Shown here: positions 27,270-37,199 of the stretch, in pieces
How the letters are laid out: every line of letters starts with the position of its first letter
Position numbering within the stretch: the first letter of the stretch is position 1
Source of the DNA: Craterostigma plantagineum
Lineage: Eukaryota > Streptophyta > Magnoliopsida > Lamiales > Linderniaceae
Length of the DNA: 64,000 bases
Direction: 5' to 3'
NCBI GenBank assembly: GCA_027422505.1
Contig: JAPQWV010000333.1
Span: 558,001-622,000 of the forward strand
Translations under genes and position numbers: made by a program
Notes under the pieces: generated by a model
Database searches by the model: none
Told to the model about the DNA's origin: nothing
Seen by the model: the letters and a program-made list of their open reading frames with translations, nothing else

Positions 27270-30200
27270 TCAGCCCGTGTGAAACAACTCGGGGTAACGA
27301 ATTCGCATTTCGTCCTCCCGTTCCCATGTGGCTTCTTCCGTGGACTGGTTCCGCCACAGTACTTTTACTAAAGGGATGTCCTTATTCCTAAGCTTCTTAG
27401 TCTCGTACATCAATATCTCCACCGGAATCTCTTCGTAGCTTAGATCCGGTTTCAATTGTTGATAACTTAACAGTAGGGTCTCGTTTCCTAGCACGTGGTT
27501 CGGGTCAGCTATGTATTTTCGCAATGTCGAGACGTGGAACACGTCATGCACTTGCGATAACGAGGCTGGCAGTTCTAATTGGTATGCCACCTCGCCAACC
27601 CTCTTCAGTATCCTAAATGGACCGATATATCTAGGGCTTTAGCTTTCCTTTCTTCCCGAACCTCTTTACGCCCTTCATCGGCGATACCTTAACAAACACC
27701 ATATCGTCTTCTTCGAATTCCAGCGGTCGGCGTCTTCTGTCGGCGTAGCTTTTCTGTCGACTCTATGCCGTTCGCATTCTTTCTCGTATGGTGGTAATGG
27801 CTTCCGTCATTTCTCGTACTATGTCAGGGCCTAACACTGCCCGTTCGCCAACCTCGTCCCAATGTACTGGGGATCTGCACCTTCGCCCGTATAGCGCTTC
27901 GTACGGTGCCATCCCAATGGTGACGTGGTAGCTATTGTTATAGGACAACTCGATCAGTGGGAGGTACTTACTCCAATTCCCTTTGAAATCGAGTACACAC
28001 GCTCGGAGCATGTCCTCCAGGGTCTGGATGGTTCGCTCGGATTGACCGTCCGTCTGCGGATGGTAGGCGGTACTGAAAGACAACTTCGTTCCCATCGCCT
28101 TTTGCAAGCTCGTCCAGAATTTTGACAGAAATCTGGAGTCGCGATCCGAGACTATTGAGGATGGAACGCCGTGCAGTCGCACTATTTCTTGGATATAGAG
28201 CTCAGCGTACCATTCCATGGAAAACGTCGTGCTAATGGGTAAGAAGTGGGCGGACTTGGTGAGTCTGTCGACAATCACCCAAATCGCGTCGTGCCCCTTC
28301 GTGTTCCTCGGAAGTCCTACTACGAAATCCATGGTAATGTTATCCCATTTCCATTCCGGAATGGGTAACGGTTGTAGGGTTCCCGCCGGCCTTTGATGCT
28401 CGGCTTTTATCTGCTGGCACGTCAGGCACTGACTCACGAAAGTTGCGATGTCCTTTTTCATGCCTGGCCACCAGTAGTTCTCCTTTAAACCTCTGTACAT
28501 CTTCGTTGCTCCTGGATGTACTGAGTATGCGGTAGCATGGGCTTCCGTCATTATCGTCCTTCTTAGCTCAGCGTTGTCTGGTACATACAACCGATCCTTG
28601 AAATACAATCGTCCGTCTTCCCGTACCATGAGGTCTCCGGTTGTTTGTTCCGGCTGTGCCTCCTTAATTTTCGCGTACAGTTCGTCTGTTCCTAGCGCTG
28701 TCTTAATTTGCTCCAGCAACGTTGGTTGCAAAGTTAAGGCCGCTAGCTGCGCCTCAACTTCGCCTAACCTTACGACTTCGACTTCCAGCAGTTGCAGTTC
28801 TGCACTGACTGCTTTTCTGCTTAAGGCATCGGCTACTATGTTCGCCTTGCCTGGGTGGTAGTTGATTACGCAGTCATAATCCTTAACTAACTCTAACCAC
28901 CTCCTCTGCCTCATATTCAACTCCTTTTGCGTAAAGAAGTACTTGAGGCTCTTGTGGTCAGTGTATATCTCACACCGCTCTCCGTAGAGGTAATGCCTCC
29001 ATATCTTGAGAGCAAAGACCACTGCTGCCAGTTCTAAGTCGTGCGTCGGGTAGTTTTTCTCGTACTCTTTTAGTTGACGAGAGGCATATGCTACTACATT
29101 CCCGTTCTGCATTAGCACACACCCTAACCCATTCTTCGACGCATCACTATACACCGTAAACCCTCCGGTTCCCGATGGTATTGTGAGAACTGGGGCCGTT
29201 GTAAGCCTTTCCTTCAGCTCCTGGAAACTCCGTTCGCATTCCGTGGTCCACTGAAATGGCGTATTCTTCCTGGTCAACTTCGTCAGCGTAGATGCTATCT
29301 TTGAGAAGTCCTTGATGAATTTCCTGTAATAACCCGCCAGACCGAGGAAACTTCGTACTTCCGTTACATTGGTCGGTCTGGGCCAGTTGCTGATGGCTTC
29401 TATCTTGTTCGGGTCTACGGAAATTCCTGCTCCGGATACTATATGCCCCAAGAAGGCGACTTGGTCAAGCCAAAATTCACACTTCTTGAACTTGGCATAA
29501 AGTTGCTTGTCCCGTAGTATTCCTAGAACTGTTCTCAGGTGTTCTTCGTGCTCCTCCTTCGTCTGTGAGTAGATTAGGATGTCATCAATGAAGACGATGA
29601 CAAACTTATCTAGGTAGGGTTTGAACACTCGGTTCATTAAATCCATAAAAGCTGCAGGCGCATTAGTCAGCCCGAATGGCATCACCAGAAACTCGTAGTG
29701 GCCATAACGGGTACTAAAGGCCGTCTTCGGGACATCTTCCTTCCGGATCCTCAGTTGATGGTAGCCCGATCTTAAGTCGATCTTGGAGAAAACCGTTGCG
29801 CCTTGTAGTTGATCGAACATATCGTCTATCCTAGGGAGTGGATACTTGTTCTTAATCGTTAGCTTGTTCAACTCCCTATAGTCTATGCATAGCCGCATGG
29901 ACCCATCCTTCTTTTTCACGAATAGCACCGGCGCTCCCCAGGGAGAGAAACTCGGCTGTACGAATTCTTTCTGCAGGAGTTCGTCGAGTTGGTCCTTTAA
30001 CTCCTTCATTTCCGTCGGTGCTAGTCGATATGGTGCCTTAGATACTGGTGCCGCTCCAGGTACCAGATCTATAGCGAACTCTACTTCCCGATCGGGTGGT
30101 AGTCCCGGTAACTCCTCGGGAAATACATCAGGGAAGTCCTTCACTATCGGCACTTCCTCGAATTTCGGGGAGATATTCCCTTCTGACTTGATGGCGAATA

Positions 30201-30645
30201 CCAGGTAGGCTTCGCACCCTGATCTGATCAGTCGTTGGGCTTTTAACGCTGATATCTTTGAGATCATGGTCCCCTTGCTGGTTCCTACGAACTTAAGGGG
30301 GTCATCCCCGCCCGTGTTGAGCGTGACTATCTTGCGGTGGTAGTCTATGACAGCTCCGTACTTCGATAGCCAATCCATTCCAAGGATTACTTCATAATCA
30401 TTCATGGGAATTATTATGAGGTCTATGGGCAGTTCCTTGTCCCCGATTACTATTGGACAATCCCGTAAAACCTGATTGGTTTGGGTGGGATTCCCGTTCG
30501 GAACTGTTACCCTAAACTCGCACTTAGCTTGGTGAGGCGTGACTCCTACCCTTATAACATACTTAGTAGACGCGAACGAGTGTGTCGCTCCTGAGTCGAC
30601 TAGGATGCAAGTGGGGGTTTCGTAGACGAGGAGGGTACCTGTCAC
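27270..30645 (-). pseudogene. Pol of the Tekay-type element (PR-RT-RH-IN-chromodomain)
   Basis: A 960-codon uninterrupted frame (30645-27763) holds, in order: protease [14 protein letters not shown] (about residues 11-25), reverse transcriptase ([20 protein letters not shown] and the catalytic FIDDILIYS), RNase H ([14 protein letters not shown], then [14 protein letters not shown]), integrase with its zinc-binding [10 protein letters not shown] ... CLTC, and the core DFVVGLPRN / IVSDRDSRF. The frame stops at a TAG (27765-27763) where the related element at 58751-58769 has CAG (Gln). A further change near 27640 breaks the integrase C-terminus. A separate frame (27590-27270) carries VAYQLELP, then the chromodomain-like [19 protein letters not shown]. 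Chromodomains direct such elements to heterochromatin. Confidence 0.95.
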
Positions 30646-30717
30646 TACGGCCGGGTTATTCTCCGCTTCCTCAGAGGTTATAGTGTAGACCCGTGCCGGT
30701 ACCCTTGGTGGTGCTGC

Positions 30718-31746
30718 CTAGTTCCCAGCTTGACTTCCGGATCCACCTTCCGGACATGCCCTCAGATAGTGGCCCGTCTTGCCACATTTGAAGCAGACGG
30801 CATTTTGGGAGTTGCAGGCTCCCATGTGCCTCCGTGCACACTTCGGGCATACGGGCAGGTCCAACTGGGGTCTACCCTGGTTTGGGTTAAACTGTGGAGG
30901 TGGTCCTGGTCGATTCGGGAAATTTGGTTTTCCACCCTTGGCCACGAACTGCCTCTTTGGGTTTCCTCCGCTCCCTTGCGGCCCTTGCATGAACTTGCGC
31001 TTTGCTTCTTGAGCGCGAGCAATCCTTGCCTCGGCTTGCTCCGCCACCAGCGCTCTCTCAGCCACTTGGGCGTACGTGGCTCCTTGTATTCCGGCCATAC
31101 TCACGTCTCTGTACAGCTCGGGTTTCAGCCCTTCCATGAACCGCTCAATCTTGAGCGTGTCCGTACTGACCATATGAGCAGTGAACCTTGAGAGCTGCTC
31201 GAACTTCCTGATGTACTCCGCCACTGTCATTGCTCCTTGGCGGAGGTTGATGAACTCGTTCATCCTTTGGGCTCTGACTGGGGCGGTGTAATACTTTCCT
31301 CGGAAGATTTCCTTGAACCGATCCCAGCTCATCGTCAGAGGGCTTTCGATGGCTGAGACGGTGTCCCACCAGTGTCCGGCGCTCCCCCTTAGCAGGTAGG
31401 CAGCGCACATGACCTTTTCCGCCTCCGGGGTGCGGCTGTGCTGGAACATGTTCTCCAGCGTCCTCAGCCAATCCTCGGCGGATGTGGGATCTACAGCATC
31501 CTCGAACAGTGGAGGATTTAGTTTCCCGAACCTCTCCCCGATCATCTCGATTCGTTCAGGTGTGGGAGGTAGGTTAGCTGATTGTCCACCAGCATTTTGC
31601 TGTTGGATCAGCTGTTGGATTTGGGCCGACTGCTGTCGGACCAACTCCGTTAATTGCAGGATGGTAGCATCCCGGCTATCAGGAGGGTTGTTGGTATCCC
31701 TACCTTGGTCAGATTCTCTACTTCCTTCGCCTCTAAGTCTTACCAT
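30718..31746 (-). CDS. Gag of the nested Tekay-type element
   Basis: 342 residues, intact from ATG (31746) to TAG (30718). The N-terminal part is Gln-rich (VRQQSAQIQQLIQQQNAGG). The central retrotransposon-gag domain reads WLRTLENMFQHS, GSAGHWWDTV and MTVAEYIRKFEQLSR. The basic C-terminal part has two zinc-knuckle-like motifs, CPKCARRHMGAC and CFKCGKTGHYLRAC. Gag would coat the RNA and form particles. Pol continues in the same frame directly after the TAG. In the related element at 54762 gag and pol are one frame with no stop here, so the TAG is more likely a CAG-to-TAG mutation than a normal terminator. Confidence 0.93.
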   Translation of the reverse strand: MVRLRGEGSRESDQGRDTNNPPDSRDATILQLTELVRQQSAQIQQLIQQQNAGGQSANLPPTPERIEMIGERFGKLNPPLFEDAVDPTSAEDWLRTLENMFQHSRTPEAEKVMCAAYLLRGSAGHWWDTVSAIESPLTMSWDRFKEIFRGKYYTAPVRAQRMNEFINLRQGAMTVAEYIRKFEQLSRFTAHMVSTDTLKIERFMEGLKPELYRDVSMAGIQGATYAQVAERALVAEQAEARIARAQEAKRKFMQGPQGSGGNPKRQFVAKGGKPNFPNRPGPPPQFNPNQGRPQLDLPVCPKCARRHMGACNSQNAVCFKCGKTGHYLRACPEGGSGSQAGN

Positions 31747-31886
31747 TTTTCAACCTACCTTGACAATTCCTAAGGCCAATAAATTAAACCACACAAGTAA
31801 TTCACATAACATGGTACTTACAAGCAAGGCCGCTTCCGCGCTTTTGAGTGTGTGTGTATGGACAGTCTGCAGGACCTGTGACCGAA

Positions 31887-31898
31887 GCTCTGATACCA
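31887..31898 (-). other. Primer-binding site (initiator tRNA-Met type)
   Basis: The minus strand reads TGGTATCAGAGC, three bases from the 5' LTR end. Confidence 0.95.
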
Positions 31899-31901
31899 CT
31901 C

Positions 31902-34377
31902 TGTCACGACCCGTCGTCCCACTCTCGTAATTCCGTTCTAATATTAGATATATAATGCTTTGATGTAGAGCGATAGTGTAAAAATACGAATAAAATTTTT
32001 CATCTTAAACTTTGCGTGTGGAAGTACTTTACACATGTCAAAAGAATGTTCATAGTTCATCTACATTCCATCGTATCCCTAACAACACGATATCCAAGCG
32101 TGTGTGTGTGTGCAGCCAAAAGCTCCCTATGCGCCCGGCCTTCACAGGTCGTCATCCATACACACACTCCCACCTCAAAAGCAGCCGGATAGCTCCAAAA
32201 GATCGGCCTCGCATAAAGTTCGGATCACGTACCGTGATCGTCTGTACCTACAATACGTAACATAAAGAATGAGCCACCGAGGCTCAGTAAGCAGAAATTA
32301 TGCATGTATGCACGTGTCCTAACGATCGACAATCCACGTCGTCGTTTTCTAATGCTCATACTCTCCTTCTCATTTTCTTGACCTTTTTCTGACTCATACT
32401 CATTTTCTTATACTCTTACTTCGTACGGGCCCTCGGCTTTCTATCCCACTATGCGCCATTTCATAGAGATCTCATATGTGGAGGTTCTCACACTAGAAGG
32501 TCACCCGAAGGAATCTTCCCTTACTCAATGTGGCCTCCACGCGGACGCTTCTCACTGGTAGCCAACACCGAGGCCACTAACCGCGGAGGTCACCCGAAGG
32601 AATCTTCCCTCCCGGTTAGTGCTTTACGCACTAGAAGGTCACCCGCAGGAATCTTCCCTTACTCAGTGCGTGCCCCGGGCCGCATCCTCCAGGTTGCATC
32701 TCCCCAGCCTCTTATACAGGCCTTATGGCTTCTTTTGCCATGGTCGCATAAGGGTAGCCGTGACTCTTCATTGAGTCGACACAAACGCCAATATCGGCGA
32801 GTATACATCGCACACAGGCGATCTTATGCACGCTCTCACCTCGCGTCATACTTACTACTTATGCGTGCAAGTGCTCATGACATGCTCATGTGAATATGCA
32901 GATCATGCAATTAAAATAATCTTATCTTAACATGCATGTTTCACGTAAAATACACGAGCACGTAAATTCACATCATCGGACGCAGGCAAGTTACGTACTG
33001 TAGTTGAAATTTCTACTTACCTGGAGTCCGTAGAATAGCTGCTACTGGTTCGGCGAAATTCCTAATTTTTCGACCTTAATCATAAAATTATTATATCAGT
33101 ATATTTTCTAAAATATTAGTTATCTATGTACTTGAAATGTGTTGAAATATTTTATTTAATAGAGTATGTAAAGATCTCGGTATTACATGTATAGGAATTC
33201 GGCCTTTGGGTTATTTAAAATCTCGACACTTAGTAATCTCGACATTTTAACCCAAATGTCGAGTGATATATTAGACTTAGATTTCGGGTTTTAAATCAAC
33301 AAAAATGTCGACATAAACTTTTGCCCGAATCTTGACATTTCCAAGTTTCGATATTCTACCTAACATTTCGACATTTTATCTTGGGGTATATCGACATTAT
33401 ACTTCGACATTTGTAACGGGAAATGTCAACATAGGATCCAATCTAAACCTCGACATTTTGAAGGTATCGACATTTATGTTGACCCCCTTTGAACCCGACA
33501 TTTCATCCCAATAGGAAGACTCGACATTTTTATTCCTTTTATTTCGGTATTTATCTCGACATTATACCTTTCATTCGACATTTTATCCAGTTATCTTGGA
33601 ACATGAGATGTCGACATTTTATCTAGCATTTTAATTCGTGCATTTTGAAGTAAATGTCGATATAGCTCAACATGGCTCGACATTGTTCATTGGTTCTCGA
33701 CTTTAATGTCGACATTTATATCGATTTCTTTGAGTTCGACATCTCCTCCAAGTTGAAGGACTCGACATTTTTTTTACTATCCTACCTCGACATTTATCCT
33801 AATAGCATGACTCGACATTTTGAAACATTAGATGTCGACATCCAATTTCACCTCGACTTTATATCGACATATTTCCTAACAATTCGACATTTTATTACCA
33901 TGGTTTCGATATTTTCATTAGGAAATGTCGACATGTAACTTGCATGGGTCTCGACATTTATTAAAATGTCGATATATAAGTTATGTCGACATTTCATGCG
34001 ACATTTATCCTAATAAATGACCCGATATCATACTTCGACTTTTATCATCGTTTTCACCCCTCGATCTTGCTCCATAGCTTGTTCTTCCTAGCATTCTAAG
34101 TTCTAAAGCACATACTAAGCTACTTAACTCCATATTTGCTCCCACGAAAATCTTTATTGCGAACTTAAATTCGGTATTTAGGGTTTCTCGTGGCTTCTCC
34201 AACCACTTGCATTTAATCGCCATTAATACTTTCAACTACATCTAAAGTAAATAATTAAGAGCTTAGGGAGGGGGTTTTACTTACCAACTTCGAATTCTCA
34301 AGCTTCTTGGTTCGAATTTGGCTCGGCTTCTTCTCCTTTTCTTTTTCTTGCTTCGTGGGTTTTCTTGGGTGGTTGTC

Positions 34378-34417
<40 letters not shown>

Positions 34418-34839
34418 AGTTAGTTTGCTAAGATATTTTTTCATAAGCCTTTAGGGTGTGGTTTAGAGTTGGCGTGGGATATCCTTGTTTTGGGGGAACT
34501 TGTCTCCAAAGTTGGTATTTCTTGAATTGGGCCTAAAGTTTAGGTTAGCCCACTTGGTAATTCCTAGTATATTAAGTTTATGGTCCAAAATATTTCCCTA
34601 GCCCAATTCTTTTCATTAGCCATTTCCGTCGCCCTTTTCGAAAATTATCCTTCTTAAATTAGGACCATATTGAACACACAATCCTTGGCACGAAATTGCA
34701 CGTAATTCTCATAAAAGTCACGAGCATGAATTTCACGAATCCGCATAAATATATAACATAGACGTAATTAACACAAAATTACGTAAGTCATAGACATAAT
34801 TTGTTGGCCAACCTAGTTTGCAGGGACTGGGGTCCTACA
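31902..34839 (-). repeat. 5' LTR of the nested Tekay-type element
   Basis: 2938 bases, partner of 24290-27235. Compared with it, it lacks an 18-base block near 32700 (flanked by TCCC copies) and 9 bases near 32908 (flanked by ATCATGC copies), and has a T36 tract (34381-34416) instead of T16. Its TCGACATT array is at 33225-34035, with hairpins at 32223-32239 and 32270-32286. Confidence 0.95.
33225..34035. repeat. TCGACATT / ATGTCGACAT array in the right LTR
   Basis: The same array as at 25640-26450, with a handful of substitutions, some of which break single sites (for example TCGACATT to TCAACATA near 33425). Confidence 0.9.
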
Positions 34840-34844
34840 GTCCA

Positions 34845-36267
34845 ACCCCTACCATAACTTGCAAGCTAATCGCATTTCTACTATTTAAAGTGGCAAGCAT
34901 AAATCTGAGGGTCTTTTCGGGTGGACATGGGTCAAATAGTCTCGAAACGACAAGCATGTAATGATCACGTAATTTAGAGCTAGCATATGTAAGCGAATAG
35001 TATCAAAGAACATAGCATGATAAAAATGATAATCACATGCCCCAACATAAGACTCGATATTCTCGCTCTGAAATCCTAGACTTTTCTGCCCGACCTCCTC
35101 GACTCAGTTCCCTTTCATTTTCTGCCCTTTCACCTTAATTACGCTCTAATTTCGTGCACTGCCCTTATTCCCTAAACATCAAGGTTTGACTTTTGTCGCA
35201 AAGAGTACATCGTCACAGCGAATGCCGTGTACCTAGGGATACTTATTACCAAAACCTCTATCTCGCAAAAGTTTATGGGCAGGCTAATATGAGGGATCGG
35301 GTCATTTCAGAAAACGGTCAAATAGGGGACGAGTCATTTCACGAATAGCAGAGAAAAAACATCAAATCATACGCCGAAACAGTAACTTTCAAGTTCGACT
35401 TCTGCTCTATTCTAATCAACTGGGGTTCATATAATCTCTGGAGGCTTATTCGGTTCAGGGGCATTTTTATAACATATGGGGTAAGCAACGGATATGCTCA
35501 GGCTCAAAATGGCTACTAGGGGGCATTAGTCATGGTAAGGAAAATTTGGCCCTAGACTTAATTCCTATTGCCCTCATCATTTACACACTAACACACCAAA
35601 AACGGTTTCAACACGCATTAGACAGGCAAGTTCTAGAGAGATATAGACTAGGCACGTCACACAGCCAAGAAAAAAATGAGCATAAGCTCGTCAGGCTCAA
35701 AATCTCACAACGAAACGGGGTTATGTATACGAAACTCTCAAAACGGTGCTATATCTATTCAGGCAAACATGATTCAATCAGTCATGCATATCCTAATTGC
35801 TCACAAGGATTCATAACAATGCAGACTAACTCGAGATAAGCGCAAAGAATCGTGCCTGAGTTCAATAATTCATGCCTTTCTGACGAAAATTATAGCTCAC
35901 AGACACGTCATAAAAATTTAAAAATTTCTACATTAGTTCTCAAACTAGATTCCCCTCCCCACACTTAAACTTGACGTTGTCCTCAACGTAAAAAGGATAA
36001 AAGGAAGGGAAAAAGAGTTTAAAAATAACGTGACTCCCCTGACGAATAAACGACGTGGTCGGGAGGTAGTCGTGACTTAGCGCGTGACAGTCGTGTTGTA
36101 ACCCGTTATGCGTTTCCTGGCCCCAGCAAAAGAGATAAATAAACATAAAGGGAGCAGTCATAGATTAACTATAGACATAGCTATAAGCGTTAAAGGTAGA
36201 AATAAAATAGAAACACACGCGACTACTCAACCAAACGAAATGTCATAAAACATAAAAGGAGAAATCC
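34845..36267 (-). other. Athila 3' spacer with a second polypurine-like tract
   Basis: Non-coding Athila DNA between the env-like frame and the nested element. The minus strand at 35969-35952 reads GTTTAAGTGTGGGGAGGG, a near copy of the true polypurine tract at 24013-24030. No credible gene was seen. Confidence 0.6.
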
Positions 36268-37194
36268 CTAAGGAGGTGGCGGCGGTGATGGTGGCCTCGG
36301 GCGCAGGAAAGCCATCGACTGCTGGGAATACTTGAGCGCCGTGTCCATGGCTTGAAGGGCCTGGTTATAGCGCTCTAATTCTGCGTCGTACCGACGGTGG
36401 GCTTCTTCGTTCTGGCGCTCGTACTCCTCCTATCGGCGTCGAGTCTCTTCGTTGCATCGTTGGATCTCTTCGTCCCTCTGCAGTGATTCGGCGTTCATGC
36501 GCATCATGTCCTGGCGCAGTGCTTCAAGGTCCGCCGTTGACGCGTACGGGGCGACGCCGGATGATTCGCCATGGTGGTAACAGGAGGAGTGGGAGGGCCC
36601 GGCGGTCGTGTCTGTGTCCACTGGGTAAGGGCCATCGAGGTAGAGCTGGTCGGTGGGGACGTCGACGTGGTCCGTCTGGCCACGATATATCTCGTGCCAG
36701 ACGTACACCTTGTTCGTGCGAGTCCAGGTGGGTGCCTTCACCAGCATCTTCATTTTGACGAGCATCTCCTCGTTCAGGGGATTGCGCCCGCCGACTATCT
36801 CCATGTCGGGTGCATTCGCTGGCCAAAAGCGGAGTCCTCGGACGACCTTGGTGATGAGTGCTCCTACGGCGATCTTTCCATGGCTTCTTGCTTCAGCCTG
36901 AGCGCTGAAGGCGTGGGCCACTGCTAGTCCCAAATGGACTCGTTCACCTCGCTGTAGCTTCGTCAGGTAGAAAAGGTCACGGAGGGTGATCGCTCCATGC
37001 GATTCGCCCCTCGGTGTGAGCGAGGTCGTGAGGAGACGGTGGATGTAGCGGAGTCCTAGGCTCCTGAGCGCGGATGCCTTCGAGGTCTTCGGGCCGAATT
37101 CTGGTTTGCCTGGTCGAGCGATGTCAGCCCAGCAACCCTGTCGGCCTTCCGGTTGGTCGAAGTAGACCCCCGTAGGACTGGTATGGGTGTGGCC

Positions 37195-37199
37195 TTGGT
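37195..37199. repeat. Target-site duplication TTGGT of the solo LTR, left
   Basis: TTGGT here and at 40361-40365 brackets the solo LTR exactly. Confidence 0.93.

Larger units (their letters stand above)
24290..34839 (-). mobile_element. Complete Tekay-type chromovirus (Ty3/gypsy), nested in Athila
   Basis: 10,550 bases flanked by the 5-base duplication GTCCA (24285-24289 and 34840-34844). Minus-strand order: 5' LTR (34839-31902), tRNA-Met-type primer site, gag, pol with protease, RT, RNase H, integrase and a C-terminal chromodomain, polypurine tract, 3' LTR (27235-24290). The two LTRs differ by few substitutions plus small slippage-type indels, so the insertion looks young, younger than the host Athila. 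Amber stops separate gag from pol and truncate integrase. The element is structurally complete but probably cannot encode all its proteins. Confidence 0.96.

Noticed and set aside
36483..36927. Plus-strand frames opposite the Athila env-like gene
   Set aside because: Antisense shadows of a GC-rich coding segment, with no independent features.
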